64,000 nucleotides of DNA from Halobacillus_B rhizosphaerae (GTDB taxonomy: Bacteria > Bacillota > Bacilli > Bacillales > Halobacillaceae). A program made the translations under genes and the position numbers. The notes below the pieces were generated by a model. The model was not told where the DNA came from and searched no databases. It worked only from the letters and a program-made list of their open reading frames with translations. Positions 54,001 to 62,198 of this stretch are shown here, in pieces. The stretch covers positions 21,315-85,314 of the forward strand of contig NZ_JAUTWQ010000013.1 in assembly GCF_046719735.1 (NCBI RefSeq). The letters run 5' to 3'. Each line of letters begins with the position of its first letter. Within the stretch, counting starts at the first letter, position 1.

Positions 54001-54109
54001 AACCCTCTTCCTTTAATGCCAGACATCCTTGTGTACCCGAATAATCGAATTCGGCCGCTTGCCCAATTACAATTGGACCAGAGCCAATCACCAAAATTTT
54101 CTCAGGCAT
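51074..54109 (-). CDS. carB: Carbamoyl-phosphate synthase large subunit, arginine-specific
   Basis: 1011 residues, two homologous ATP-grasp halves (SGPIVIGQAAEFDYSG at the start, SGPIRIGQGVEFDYSA at about 550) with RPAYTLGGRGGG and RPSYVIGGQGM motifs. It is shorter than pyrimidine-type PyrAB (about 1070), with a reduced C-terminal allosteric domain, as in the B. subtilis arginine enzyme. It makes carbamoyl phosphate with CarA. Overlaps carA by 8 bp and argF by four. Confidence 0.93.
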   Translation of the reverse strand: MPEKILVIGSGPIVIGQAAEFDYSGTQGCLALKEEGCHIVLVNNNPATIMTDPSIADTVYCEPLTVKSISSIIKEEKPDALLAGLGGQTALNLAVELDQSGILKAENVELLGTSVASIQKGEDREQFRQLMNELDQPVPESSAITTVSEAIQFARDVGYPVISRPAYTLGGRGGGIAEREEELEELIHNGLKASPIGQVIIEKSIAGFKEIEYEVMRDAKGTCISVCNMENFDPVGVHTGDSIVVAPSQTLTDEEYQMLRTASLKIVSALEVIGGCNVQLALDPNSNQYYVIEVNPRVSRSSALASKATGYPIAKMAAKLALGYPLDQLQNPLTGNTYASFEPALDYVVVKFPRWPFDKFQQANRKLGTKMKATGEVMAIDRSLEGAFQKAVSSLDQSIPKLSQEELMEHIQAPTDLRYFAILEWLRLGGAVEEIHRSTAIDLFFLHSLDRLVKVENALKSAAQSSVSKHLLQQAKVFGFTDKEIADFTESEEKEIRQLREKYQLFPSFKMVDTCAAEFEAATNYVYSTYLGVNEIPPLADNKKALIIGSGPIRIGQGVEFDYSAVKAIESLQKLGWTTIMINNNPETVSTDYETADRLYFESITPEVIRSIVEHEDINLIFTQFGGQTSINIAEELEKTNLPLAGVSVEVLEALEDREQFYDSLKKLAIPHIPGSVCHTYEEALLAADQYSYPLLCRPSYVIGGQGMVTVHEESELKDALQQTDDRHYPIVLDQFMTGKEAEIDLAADGKQVFIPEIMEHIEPAGVHSGDSMAVFPSALPENQKQIIRSYAERIVNHFNYKGIMNIQFLITEKQIYVLEVNPRASRTVPIVSKVSNLSLIDLAVRVLADDPTCKLDSIEQPEFNYTAVKYPLFSFHAIPEIDHKLGPNMKSTGEGMCLGATVQEALAKVFSDLPNPYTEKNSCFIEGTAAYGVPVTDLDFKEWVETKEAKIYMNEYQTEQAKSRRIRALKYGISVFSEKQTFQAFIDGLEAKNHYPIPLPGSKKQGVRVI

Positions 54110-55166
54110 AAATCTTCTCTCCTTTCTCTAAAGAAATGAGCGTAAAGAAATCATCAAAGATCCAGCCAGCGTCCTCGGGGCCAGGCTTGGCTTCCGGGTG
54201 AAACTGAGCCGTAATGATTGGTTTATGAAGGTGATTCAATCCTTCTACAGAAGAATCATTCACATTGTAAAACCGGTTAATTAACTCCGTTTGGCTCAGG
54301 CTTTCTTCCGCCACTACGTAATTGTGATTCTGCGAAGTCAGGAAAACTCGTCCGGTTTCTAAATCTTTCACCGGGTGATTAGCCCCCCGATGTCCAAACG
54401 AAAGCTTGTTTGTATCTCCCCCATATGCGAGAGCAATGACTTGGTGACCATAGCAAATTCCAAGAGTCGGAAACTGATCAAGAACGTTCTTAAGTTTAGG
54501 CAAATAAGCGACGGCGTCCTTTGGATCTCCAGGACCATTAGATAGTACAATACCATCCGGCTGAAGTTCCATAATTTTGTGGATGTCCTGAAAAGGCACC
54601 ACCGTAACACTTGCACCTTTTTCCATAAGGGCTGTCATAATCGATTGCTTGTAGCCAAAATCCACTAGAGCAAGATGCGGGGTGCCTTTGCCGAAGGTTT
54701 TCAATTTCTCTCCAGAAGCTTCAAAGATGAACCCTCCCTGATCAGCTTCTGCTGGCAGGCAAAGTTTGTTGGCAATAACCGCTTGCCGAGTCCCGCCATT
54801 TCGTATGGCTTTCGTAACCTCTCTCGTATCTACTCCAGTCAGAAAAGGAATTCCATGGTGATTTAAATAATCCTTTAAAGAAGAAGTCGCTTTATAATGA
54901 GATGGTATTTCTGCACAATGAAGCATAACCACACCGCTCACCTGTGGCTGACTGCTTTCTGAATCGTCTTCATTTATTCCATAATTTCCGATTAAAGGAT
55001 ACGTGAAAACGACAATTTGACCTTTATAGGAAGGATCAGTGATGACTTCCTGATAGCCGGTCATCCCAGTAAAAAAGACAATTTCACCTTGAATGGGAGA
55101 TTCCCATGAAGCGGATGCCTCACCGCTATATTGTTGTCCGTCTTGTAAGTTAAGAAAACCTTCCAT
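54102..55166 (-). CDS. carA: Carbamoyl-phosphate synthase small subunit, arginine-specific
   Basis: 354 residues. The C-terminal class I glutaminase shows LSNGPGDP, nucleophile LGICYGHQVIALAYGG and the His-Glu in QFHPEAKPGPED. It passes ammonia to CarB. ATG after GAGGTG. An ArgR/AhrC-like box and a promoter lie in the 88-bp gap to argD, so carA may have its own start of transcription. Confidence 0.93.
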   Translation of the reverse strand: MEGFLNLQDGQQYSGEASASWESPIQGEIVFFTGMTGYQEVITDPSYKGQIVVFTYPLIGNYGINEDDSESSQPQVSGVVMLHCAEIPSHYKATSSLKDYLNHHGIPFLTGVDTREVTKAIRNGGTRQAVIANKLCLPAEADQGGFIFEASGEKLKTFGKGTPHLALVDFGYKQSIMTALMEKGASVTVVPFQDIHKIMELQPDGIVLSNGPGDPKDAVAYLPKLKNVLDQFPTLGICYGHQVIALAYGGDTNKLSFGHRGANHPVKDLETGRVFLTSQNHNYVVAEESLSQTELINRFYNVNDSSVEGLNHLHKPIITAQFHPEAKPGPEDAGWIFDDFFTLISLEKGEKIYA

Positions 55167-55182
55167 AATAACACCTCACATT

Positions 55183-55248
55183 ATGAATAATTATTAATTT
55201 TATAGTATTTTTATACATTTATAGCCAAGAAAAGGCCAGCCAAGTCAA
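55183..55248 (-). promoter_or_regulatory. carA promoter region with an ARG box
   Basis: ATGAATAATTATTAAT (55183-55198) fits the ArgR/AhrC box. Upstream on the minus strand are TTGACT (55248-55243) with TATAAA at 19-bp spacing, and TTGGCT (55228-55223) with TATAAA (55204-55199) at 18 bp. Confidence 0.6.
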
Positions 55249-55254
55249 CATTTC

Positions 55255-56427
55255 TTATTTCTGGGCATCTGTTTTTGAATACAATTGTGCCTGATATTCT
55301 ACTAATGATTGAGTGATGAGCTCAACCGCTTTTTCTAATTGCGGATACGTAACGGTTAAAGGGGGAAGTAATCGAACCACATTAGGCCCTGCTAATACAG
55401 TTAACAGCCCAGCGGTTTGTAATTTCTTGATAATAGGAAGAGCCGCTTCTTTCATAGCGATTCCTATCATTAACCCACGCCCTCTCACTTGCTCCACCAG
55501 GTCTACTTGGTTCAGATTATTCGTCAGCTTTTCTTTAAGAAAATTTCCCTTTGCTTTAACTTCTTCTAAGAAATCTTCCTGAAAAATTGTTTCCAAAGTT
55601 GCTTTTACAGCAGTGGAAGCCAAAGGACTTCCTCCAAAAGTCGACCCATGAGCCCCAGCACTAAAGGATTCTGCCAGCTCTGGCTTCCCGATCATTGCAC
55701 CAGTCGGAAATCCGCTCCCCAGCCCTTTTGCTGAAGTCACTAGATCAGGATCAAGATCAAAATGTTGATACGCAAAAGGATAGCCTGTTCTACCGATGCC
55801 TGTTTGAACTTCATCAATGACAAACAAAGCACCAATTTCTTTACATTTCTCTTGAACAGCTTCCAGGAATTCAACATCCGCTTCAATGACGCCTCCTTCT
55901 CCCTGAATCACCTCTACCATAACTGCCGCTGTATCACTCTTAATTTCCTTCACGGCCTCCGTGTCGTTAAATGGAAGATATTCAAAAGTAGGAAGCAAAT
56001 TCCCATAACCTTCGTGTACCTTTGGCTGTCCAGTGGCACTCATCGCAGCGAAAGTACGGCCATGGAAGGACTTTTCAAAGGTGACGATTTTTTCTTTACC
56101 CGTGTGCTTTCGAGCTAACTTTATCGCCGCTTCATTTGCTTCTGCTCCACTGTTACAAAAGAAGACTTGAGAAAGCTCCGTAAATTTTGTAAGCCAATTG
56201 GCTGCTGATTCCTGCTCTGGTATCTCATAGAGATTAGATACATGCCATACTTTCTCAAGCTGATCCTTCAATGCTTCTTTGACATAATCCGGGCGGTGGC
56301 CTAAATTACAAACGCCTATGCCGGAAACAAAATCTAAATACTCTTTACCTTGCTCATCTATAACAACCGTTCCCTTACCCGATACTAAGTGGATAGGAAA
56401 CCGATTATAAGTCGGAAATACATTCAC
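55255..56427 (-). CDS. argD: Acetylornithine aminotransferase
   Basis: 390 residues. Class III PLP aminotransferase: FCNSGAEANEAAIKLARK, SFHGRTFAAM, VIDEVQTGIGRTG and the PLP lysine in SAKGLGSGFPTGAM. Converts N-acetylglutamate semialdehyde to N-acetylornithine. The start is GTG at 56427, giving VNVFPTYNRF, aligned with B. subtilis ArgD; it overlaps the argB stop by four bases (GTGA). A TTG at 56454 gives a longer, non-conserved start. Confidence 0.92.
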   Translation of the reverse strand: MNVFPTYNRFPIHLVSGKGTVVIDEQGKEYLDFVSGIGVCNLGHRPDYVKEALKDQLEKVWHVSNLYEIPEQESAANWLTKFTELSQVFFCNSGAEANEAAIKLARKHTGKEKIVTFEKSFHGRTFAAMSATGQPKVHEGYGNLLPTFEYLPFNDTEAVKEIKSDTAAVMVEVIQGEGGVIEADVEFLEAVQEKCKEIGALFVIDEVQTGIGRTGYPFAYQHFDLDPDLVTSAKGLGSGFPTGAMIGKPELAESFSAGAHGSTFGGSPLASTAVKATLETIFQEDFLEEVKAKGNFLKEKLTNNLNQVDLVEQVRGRGLMIGIAMKEAALPIIKKLQTAGLLTVLAGPNVVRLLPPLTVTYPQLEKAVELITQSLVEYQAQLYSKTDAQK

Positions 56428-57239
56428 TGAACCTCTTCCTTTCGTGATAAACAAATTTTCGTACCGGCAATTTGGTTATTTTCAACCAATGGCTGACTGC
56501 CGCATACAATCATGACCTCCCTCAAGGTTTCTGATAAAGCCTCTACTGCCGATTGCACCTTGGGAATCATTCCGCCATAAATGGTTCCCTCTGTAATCAA
56601 ATCGGTGATTTCTTCCGGTGTGGTTCGTTCGAGCAGCGTTCCTGACTCCATTATCCCCGGAACATCGGTGACAAACAGCAGCTTATCTGCCTGCACCGCA
56701 TTGGCTAAGGCAGCTGCGGCAGTATCGGCATTAATATTCACCGTTCTTCCTTCCTCTGTTTTCCCAAGTGGAGCGATGACGGGGACATAGTCATCCTTCA
56801 TGCACTTGATTAAGAATGCCGTATCGACTTGCTTCACTTTTCCTACGAGACCAAGAAACTTCTCATCTATTAAACTCGCTGTAAGAATTTCCGCATCGGT
56901 TCCTTGTAAACCCAGAGCCTTGATTCCCTGTCGGTTCAATTCGGAAGTAACCTGGGCATTTACCTGTCCGCCCATAGTCATTTGAACAACCTCGAGTGTC
57001 TCCTCAGTAGTCTTCCTTAAACCGTTATGAAACTCTCCTTTAATATGCAGACGATCAAGCATTGCCGTAATCGCCGGTCCGCCTCCATGAACGATCAGAC
57101 AGTGGTACATCTTCGTTAATGATTTCAAGCTTTCGTAAAAAGCGGGCGTGAGCTGATCTATCATACTACCCCCAAGCTTGATCACAACCACCGGCTTATG
57201 ATTAAGTTCGGTAGCTGGCATTGATTTTGACATAGTCAT
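56424..57239 (-). CDS. argB: Acetylglutamate kinase
   Basis: 271 residues. Amino-acid kinase fold: VVVIKLGGSMID, HGGGPAITAML, NINADTAAAALA and GGMIPKVQSA. Phosphorylates N-acetylglutamate, the second step. It begins inside argJ, overlapping by 38 bp; the start is uncertain, since ATGs at 57239, 57233 and 57221 all lie in the overlap and the family usually begins closer to the KLGG motif. Part of the overlap-coupled arginine operon. Confidence 0.92.
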   Translation of the reverse strand: MTMSKSMPATELNHKPVVVIKLGGSMIDQLTPAFYESLKSLTKMYHCLIVHGGGPAITAMLDRLHIKGEFHNGLRKTTEETLEVVQMTMGGQVNAQVTSELNRQGIKALGLQGTDAEILTASLIDEKFLGLVGKVKQVDTAFLIKCMKDDYVPVIAPLGKTEEGRTVNINADTAAAALANAVQADKLLFVTDVPGIMESGTLLERTTPEEITDLITEGTIYGGMIPKVQSAVEALSETLREVMIVCGSQPLVENNQIAGTKICLSRKEEVQ

Positions 57240-58449
57240 AGGTTAGATCACACCCCCAGGCTGTTCCAGAACCCTCGCCTGCCAAAAGCTCCACTTGGAT
57301 TTGCACTTTTTCTTTTCCAAGAGCCGCAGCAGCCTTTTCTTCTGAAAAAGAATTAGGAGTCCCTTTACTGAAAACCAATTGATCCTCCAAATAAATACTG
57401 CAATTTTCCGGATCTACTTGAGCATCGCTATGACCAATTGCCCCAACAATTCTGCCCCAATTAGCATCCTCGCCATAGACGGCCGTCTTTACGAGGCTCG
57501 AGCCGACCACTTTCTTAGCAATGACTCGTGCTTCCTGATCGGAATGAGCACCCTGGACGTTTACTTCAATCAGTTTAGTTGCTCCTTCGCCATCCCTGGC
57601 AATCTGTTTTGCTAGATCTTCACAAACCAACTGCAGACCTTCTGTAAAAGCGGCCCAATCTGGATGCTCCGGAGTTAATGAGCAATGCTCCACACTGCCA
57701 TTGGCCATAGCGAGTACCATATCGTTGGTAGACGTTTCACCATCTACCGTAATTTGATTAAAAGACTTTTCTATCGAGGATTTCAATGCCAATTGCAGCT
57801 GATCCGACTCAATGGCTGCGTCCGTCGTAATAAAACCAAGCATGGTCGCCATATTGGGATGAATCATCCCAGAGCCCTTTGCTGCTCCCCCGATCGTTAC
57901 AACTTTCTCGTCAATGATCACCTGATACCCACACGTCTTTTCACACGTATCTGTGGTCAAAATAGCCTTCTGAAAGTCCTCAGCGCCCGTGGAAGTTGGA
58001 TTAACATGGTGACAGCCATATTCAATTTTATCCATGGGAAGCTGATCTCCAATAACGCCTGTAGATGCTACAGCCACGTATTCTTCTGGAAAATTAAACC
58101 GTTCAGCGATCCACTTTCTCATTAAGTAAGCATTCGTCAGCCCTTCTTTACCTGTACAGGCATTGGCGACCGCGCTATTAATGACCAGCGCCTGAAGCTT
58201 ATGAGACTTAGCTATACTCTCCTGAGTAACTTTAAGTGGAGCAGCCTGAAAGTGGCTTTGGGTATAAACGGCCGCACAAGAAGCTGGCTCATCACTTAGA
58301 AGCAAACCAAAATCTTGCTTTTCATATCGCAGCCCACTATGTATTCCTCCTGCTTTAAACCCTTTTGGCGATAGAACCGTCCCATTCTCAACCTTCTTTA
58401 AATGATGCGCGTCCGTTGTTTCCAGCACCCCATTCACCCTTTCTTTCAT
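57202..58449 (-). CDS. argJ: Bifunctional ornithine acetyltransferase/N-acetylglutamate synthase
   Basis: 415 residues. The self-cleavage and nucleophile Thr lies in MIHPNMATMLGF, preceded by AAKGSGM; the C-terminal CDLTYDYVKINASYRT is conserved. It recycles the acetyl group from N-acetylornithine to glutamate. The ATG overlaps the argC stop (TAATG), and its own 3' end overlaps argB. Confidence 0.93.
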   Translation of the reverse strand: MKERVNGVLETTDAHHLKKVENGTVLSPKGFKAGGIHSGLRYEKQDFGLLLSDEPASCAAVYTQSHFQAAPLKVTQESIAKSHKLQALVINSAVANACTGKEGLTNAYLMRKWIAERFNFPEEYVAVASTGVIGDQLPMDKIEYGCHHVNPTSTGAEDFQKAILTTDTCEKTCGYQVIIDEKVVTIGGAAKGSGMIHPNMATMLGFITTDAAIESDQLQLALKSSIEKSFNQITVDGETSTNDMVLAMANGSVEHCSLTPEHPDWAAFTEGLQLVCEDLAKQIARDGEGATKLIEVNVQGAHSDQEARVIAKKVVGSSLVKTAVYGEDANWGRIVGAIGHSDAQVDPENCSIYLEDQLVFSKGTPNSFSEEKAAAALGKEKVQIQVELLAGEGSGTAWGCDLTYDYVKINASYRT

Positions 58450-59486
58450 TATGGATAGACAGGCAGCGTTTGGATGCCCGTAGATTCCTCTAAGCTAAAT
58501 AATAGATTCATATTTTGTACCGCCTGGCTGGCAGCACCCTTCATAAGATTATCGATCACGGAGACAATCGTGACTCGATTTGTTCTCTCATCCACCGTCA
58601 GTCCGATATCACAATAATTAGATGTGTGCACATCTTTCGTACACGGAAACTGCCCTTCTTTTCTTACTCGTACGAATGGACATTCACCGTAATAATTCTC
58701 GTACAGTTCGAGCAGATCATGGGTCGTTTTATTTTTATTTAATTGGAGGTAGGTCGTAGCCATGATCCCCCTTGTCATAGGAACCAGATGGGTGGAAAAC
58801 GTGACCGCCCCCATATCTCTATCCCAATTATTCATCTGTTGCTCTATTTCTGGAATATGCTGATGCTGATTTACTTTATAGATTTGCAGATTCTCTTGCG
58901 CATGAGCGAAGTGAGTCATTTTAGCTGGATTTTTCCCCGCTCCTGAAACTCCTGATTTCGCATCTATAATTAGTGACCCGGGGATAACGAGGTTTTCTTT
59001 GACCACTGGTCCGGATCCCAGTAATGCGGCCGTAGGATAACAGCCAGGATTCGCTATTGTTTCCGCCTTGCTTATCGCTTCACCATTCCATTCACTTAAC
59101 CCATACACCGCTTGGTTTATGGTTTCTAGCGGTGCAGAGTCTTTTTTGTACCATTCTTGGTAGGCAGCAGGGTCCTTCAATCGCAGATCCCCTGATAAAT
59201 CAATAACTTTTGCCTTCCCTCCGAGCAGCTGAGGTGTTAATTGAACCGATACACCAGCAGGAGCAGCTAGAAAAATTACATCGAGTGAATGTTTCATAGT
59301 TTCTGTATGGATTTCTTCAAGCTCTGTCTGTGCAATTTTATTCAAGTGACTGTATATTTCATCCACCGGTGTACCTGCTTCTGTTGTAGAAAAGATCCGT
59401 ATAGTTTTCACTTCAGGGTGCACGGATAGCAGCCTGATCAGCTCTAGACCACCATATCCCGTTGCCCCAATAATCCCTGCTTTCAC
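58449..59486 (-). CDS. argC: N-acetyl-gamma-glutamyl-phosphate reductase
   Basis: 345 residues from a GTG at 59486, the same length as B. subtilis ArgC. NADP-binding GIIGATGYGGLELIRLL, catalytic Cys in ANPGCYPTAALLG, and His in SFHAHQEN-type context at KMTHFAHAQEN. It reduces acetylglutamyl phosphate. An ATG at 59507 would include the ribosome site (AAGGGGATTG). First gene of the operon, with promoter and ARG box immediately upstream. Confidence 0.93.
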   Translation of the reverse strand: MKAGIIGATGYGGLELIRLLSVHPEVKTIRIFSTTEAGTPVDEIYSHLNKIAQTELEEIHTETMKHSLDVIFLAAPAGVSVQLTPQLLGGKAKVIDLSGDLRLKDPAAYQEWYKKDSAPLETINQAVYGLSEWNGEAISKAETIANPGCYPTAALLGSGPVVKENLVIPGSLIIDAKSGVSGAGKNPAKMTHFAHAQENLQIYKVNQHQHIPEIEQQMNNWDRDMGAVTFSTHLVPMTRGIMATTYLQLNKNKTTHDLLELYENYYGECPFVRVRKEGQFPCTKDVHTSNYCDIGLTVDERTNRVTIVSVIDNLMKGAASQAVQNMNLLFSLEESTGIQTLPVYP

Positions 59487-59511
59487 CTTACAATCCCCTT
59501 TCATCAATCTA

Positions 59512-59530
59512 TGTATAATTATTATGAATG
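59512..59530 (-). promoter_or_regulatory. ArgR/AhrC box of the arginine operon
   Basis: TGTATAATTATTATGAATG resembles the ArgR box (WNTNAATWWWWATTNANW). It lies just downstream of the -10 box, where binding would block transcription. A weaker AT-rich copy may be at about 59602-59625. Confidence 0.6.
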
Positions 59531-59545
59531 TCGTATATTTATGCT

Positions 59546-59574
59546 ATTATTACCTTTTATTTGTCAGATGTCAA
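59546..59574 (-). promoter_or_regulatory. Sigma-A promoter of the arginine operon
   Basis: TTGACA (59574-59569), a 17-bp spacer and AATAAT (59551-59546) on the minus strand. Confidence 0.75.
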
Positions 59575-59734
59575 CACTCTATTGGTATTTTTATAAATTT
59601 AACTTCATAGATATTCATTAATAAAAAGCACATTCGACAGCTATAATCACGTCATAGGCTGGATTGTTAACCTTTGAAGTCTAGAAAACTATCCTCATCC
59701 ATGAAAATTTTTTCAGCGGAAAAATTGGCCATGC

Positions 59735-59758
59735 GAAAAAAGCTCGTGTAACACGAGC
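59735..59758 (-). terminator. Terminator after the CWB2 surface protein gene
   Basis: GCTCGTG / CACGAGC with a 3-base loop, then a T run on the minus strand. A second hairpin GGTGTG / CACACC is at 59829-59850. Confidence 0.7.
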
Positions 59759-59859
59759 CTGTAAATTTTTATTTCCCTGTAAAAAAAGTAAGTCCTAGAA
59801 ACAAGCGAAATTTAAGACAGGAAAAACTGGTGTGACCTAGAGGACACACCTATCCTTTA

Positions 59860-61359
59860 TTATTGAAGCAATTCATTTTCCACTTTTTCAGATACAGCTC
59901 CCGTACCTCCTAGTATGGTAAAATAAGAAGTTCCATTTTCATCTATTAACGCCTGTACTTCTTTCGGGATTTCATTTTTCTTTACAAGCACCATCGGTTC
60001 TCCCCATTTAGCTGCTAAAACGGACCCCGTTAAGGCATCGGCATAATTCTCCCCTGTGGCAATCGTCATGAAAAACGGATCCAAGCCCAATTCACGAACG
60101 AGATTCACCGACGTCTCATATCGTGTTTTTCCGGCAATACGAATAGGATGATGACTCTTAACCGAAGCTTCCACATGATTGCTAATTACCCCCGTCCCTC
60201 CCACAATGATTGTGTCGTCCACTTCTTCCAGGGCAGACTTAGCCGCTATTGGCAAATTATTTTTTTCCGTTAATAGTATAGGCATACCGTGAGTCGCCGC
60301 ATAGGAACCCGCCGATAAAGCATCGGGGAAACTGCTCCCTGAAGCCAGTACTGCAGAATCATAGTACCCCAGCTCTTTTGCAATTTCCGCTGCGGTTTCA
60401 TAGCGATTGGTACCGCCTATCCTTTTCACCTTTATATCATACTCATTCTTTAATTCGTTCATCACTTTCGGTGAGATCGCACCGGGTCCTCCCAGAATAA
60501 TTACTTTCTCTGCTCCAAATTCTCTTAGTGCTTTTTTCACATCCTGGTGGAGTTTATCCTTTGGATTCAACAGAATCGGCGCATCAATCTTATAAGCTAG
60601 AGGAGCACCTGCAAGGGCATCCGGGAAATTAAAATCTCTAGCTAGAATGATAGTGTCTGCTCCTTCCGGCCACCCATTCCTGGCAATTTCCACTGCTGTT
60701 TTATAGCGATCTGAACCATTAATGCGAATGGCTTCTTTTTGGTAAGAATCATCTTCTGAAAATGGAGAAAGAACATAGGCACCGTCCGTACCACCTCCAT
60801 TAAAATCCACGGCTGCTATGTAATAAGTCCCAGGGTGCACTGTGTAAGCTTGCATATACGAATGGTCTTCATAATAATAATCCTCCCAATCTACCGCAAC
60901 TCCTTTTTCATCGAATAATTGATATCCCAAATCTACTTTAGAATCTGCAAAAGCCGCCACATCTATTCGATCTTCTTTATCTATCGTTAATTTATATATA
61001 TCTACATCTTCAAAGGTGAAGTCTCCCACCACAGTGTCATCAAGCTTTAGTGGATTTGCCTGCTCTAGCAGATTATTAGGCTCTTTTTCCAACTTGGTTC
61101 CATAGGTGGTGATGGTATCAGAAGAAGCTTCTGCTGCATCTAGTTTATCCTTCAGAGCGGTTATCTTCGGCAGTATCGCTGCTTTCATCTTGAGAGAAGA
61201 ATGAACCTTATCTTTCATTTCCAGTAAGTCCTTCACGCTTTGATAGTTTCCAGCCTTAGAAAGAATCGTAGGATCCGCTCCGGCTGCCCCCACAGTTTGA
61301 ATCCTGCTAAATGGTAAAATGAACAAACTCAAAAATAGCATAATGATTAACTTTCTCAT
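59860..61359 (-). CDS. Secreted CWB2-repeat surface protein with a PPC-like domain
   Basis: 499 residues. Signal peptide 1-25 (MRKLIIMLFLSLFILPFSRI, cleavage near VGA-A). A helical segment (about 45-80) is followed by a bacterial pre-peptidase C-terminal (PPC)-like beta domain, EKEPNNLLEQANPL to YYIAAVDFNGGGTDGAYVL (about 90-205). Three CWB2 repeats (about 213-499) follow: INGSDRYKTAVEIA, NFPDALAGAPLA, ILGGPGAIS and so on. The repeats bind the wall; no enzymatic domain is seen. GGAGG nine bases before the ATG. Confidence 0.85.
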   Translation of the reverse strand: MRKLIIMLFLSLFILPFSRIQTVGAAGADPTILSKAGNYQSVKDLLEMKDKVHSSLKMKAAILPKITALKDKLDAAEASSDTITTYGTKLEKEPNNLLEQANPLKLDDTVVGDFTFEDVDIYKLTIDKEDRIDVAAFADSKVDLGYQLFDEKGVAVDWEDYYYEDHSYMQAYTVHPGTYYIAAVDFNGGGTDGAYVLSPFSEDDSYQKEAIRINGSDRYKTAVEIARNGWPEGADTIILARDFNFPDALAGAPLAYKIDAPILLNPKDKLHQDVKKALREFGAEKVIILGGPGAISPKVMNELKNEYDIKVKRIGGTNRYETAAEIAKELGYYDSAVLASGSSFPDALSAGSYAATHGMPILLTEKNNLPIAAKSALEEVDDTIIVGGTGVISNHVEASVKSHHPIRIAGKTRYETSVNLVRELGLDPFFMTIATGENYADALTGSVLAAKWGEPMVLVKKNEIPKEVQALIDENGTSYFTILGGTGAVSEKVENELLQ

Positions 61360-61379
61360 CCATCATTCCTCCATAATTA

Positions 61380-61775
61380 TTAATGTGTAAATGACTGGTA
61401 ACGAGTTTTATTATAGTCTATAAATTCATAGTTTAGCGATAAGAGGTTTTGTCGATATGCTGAAAACCGTTACCTAAATAATGACAAATAACTCTTATTA
61501 AAAATGGCTGGTTATTTATAGGTTTCCTGATAAAACAGATGACTTTGAACCAGCAGGTTAAATGAATTCATTCTATAACTCTTCCTTTCCAGCAGGGAAT
61601 GAAGTCGGAATGTGGAACGGTAACTCAACTTCCGGACTATTTATTACAAAATCTCTGATAAATCTAGTATGGACTCTCGACGAATGGGAATTTACTCTTA
61701 CCTCGTTTATTTGATAATCCGTGAGTGAGGAGATTGGAAGAAGGAAAATGATGAAAGTGATCATTCATTAGCCAC
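61380..61775. other. Intergenic stretch, possible 63-residue frame
   Basis: Should hold the promoter of the CWB2 gene. A 63-codon frame on the minus strand (61573-61764) gives a hydrophobic start and an ordinary polar tail, but it has no ribosome site. I would not call it a gene. Confidence 0.3.
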
Positions 61776-61805
61776 AAAAAAAGATCAAATCGCGAGGATT
61801 TGACC
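61776..61805 (-). terminator. Terminator after the 120-residue protein gene
   Basis: GGTCAAATC / GATTTGATC (one G-T pair) with a short loop, followed by TTTTTTT on the minus strand. Confidence 0.7.
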
Positions 61806-61833
61806 AAAAATAGACCATGTAATTAATTTCAAC

Positions 61834-62196
61834 TCAGCCAGAAGCTCGTGACAGCAAATCTATGTTCCCCTTATTTGCAGATTTCCCCGGATTAATTCCC
61901 CCAATAAGAGAGTTCATTTGACCTGACATTTCATTCAAAGAGGTGACACGGTCAACCATCTTCTGAATCAATTCATGTTGTTCGGTAGAAACATTCATCA
62001 CGTAATTATTTTGCCTTTTAGCTTCCATTGTAAAAGTAAGAAATTTTTGAAAAGTTCGGGAAACAGCCGGAATATCTGCTAGAAGCTTCTGGCTGGCGGA
62101 ATTTACTTCAAGGGGATGTGCCTCCGTCTCTTCAGATTTAAATAGAAGAGTATCTGAAGTACATGGATGGAAGAATGAACCGTCGGGAAATCTCAT
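61834..62196 (-). CDS. Small helical protein of unknown family
   Basis: 120 residues. No family recognised. The middle (about 30-95) is predicted helical with coiled-coil-like heptads (QNNYVMNVSTEQHELIQKMVDRVTSLNEM); the ends are polar and Gly/Asn-rich. No signal peptide. Its ATG lies four bases after the stop of the toroid-protein gene, so it is translationally linked to it, and a terminator follows. Real coding seems likely because of this spacing. Confidence 0.5.
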   Translation of the reverse strand: MRFPDGSFFHPCTSDTLLFKSEETEAHPLEVNSASQKLLADIPAVSRTFQKFLTFTMEAKRQNNYVMNVSTEQHELIQKMVDRVTSLNEMSGQMNSLIGGINPGKSANKGNIDLLSRASG

Positions 62197-62198
62197 GA

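Noticed and set aside
61573..61764. 63-residue minus-strand frame as a gene
   Set aside because: It has no ribosome site and no known family, and it lies in a region expected to hold regulatory DNA.
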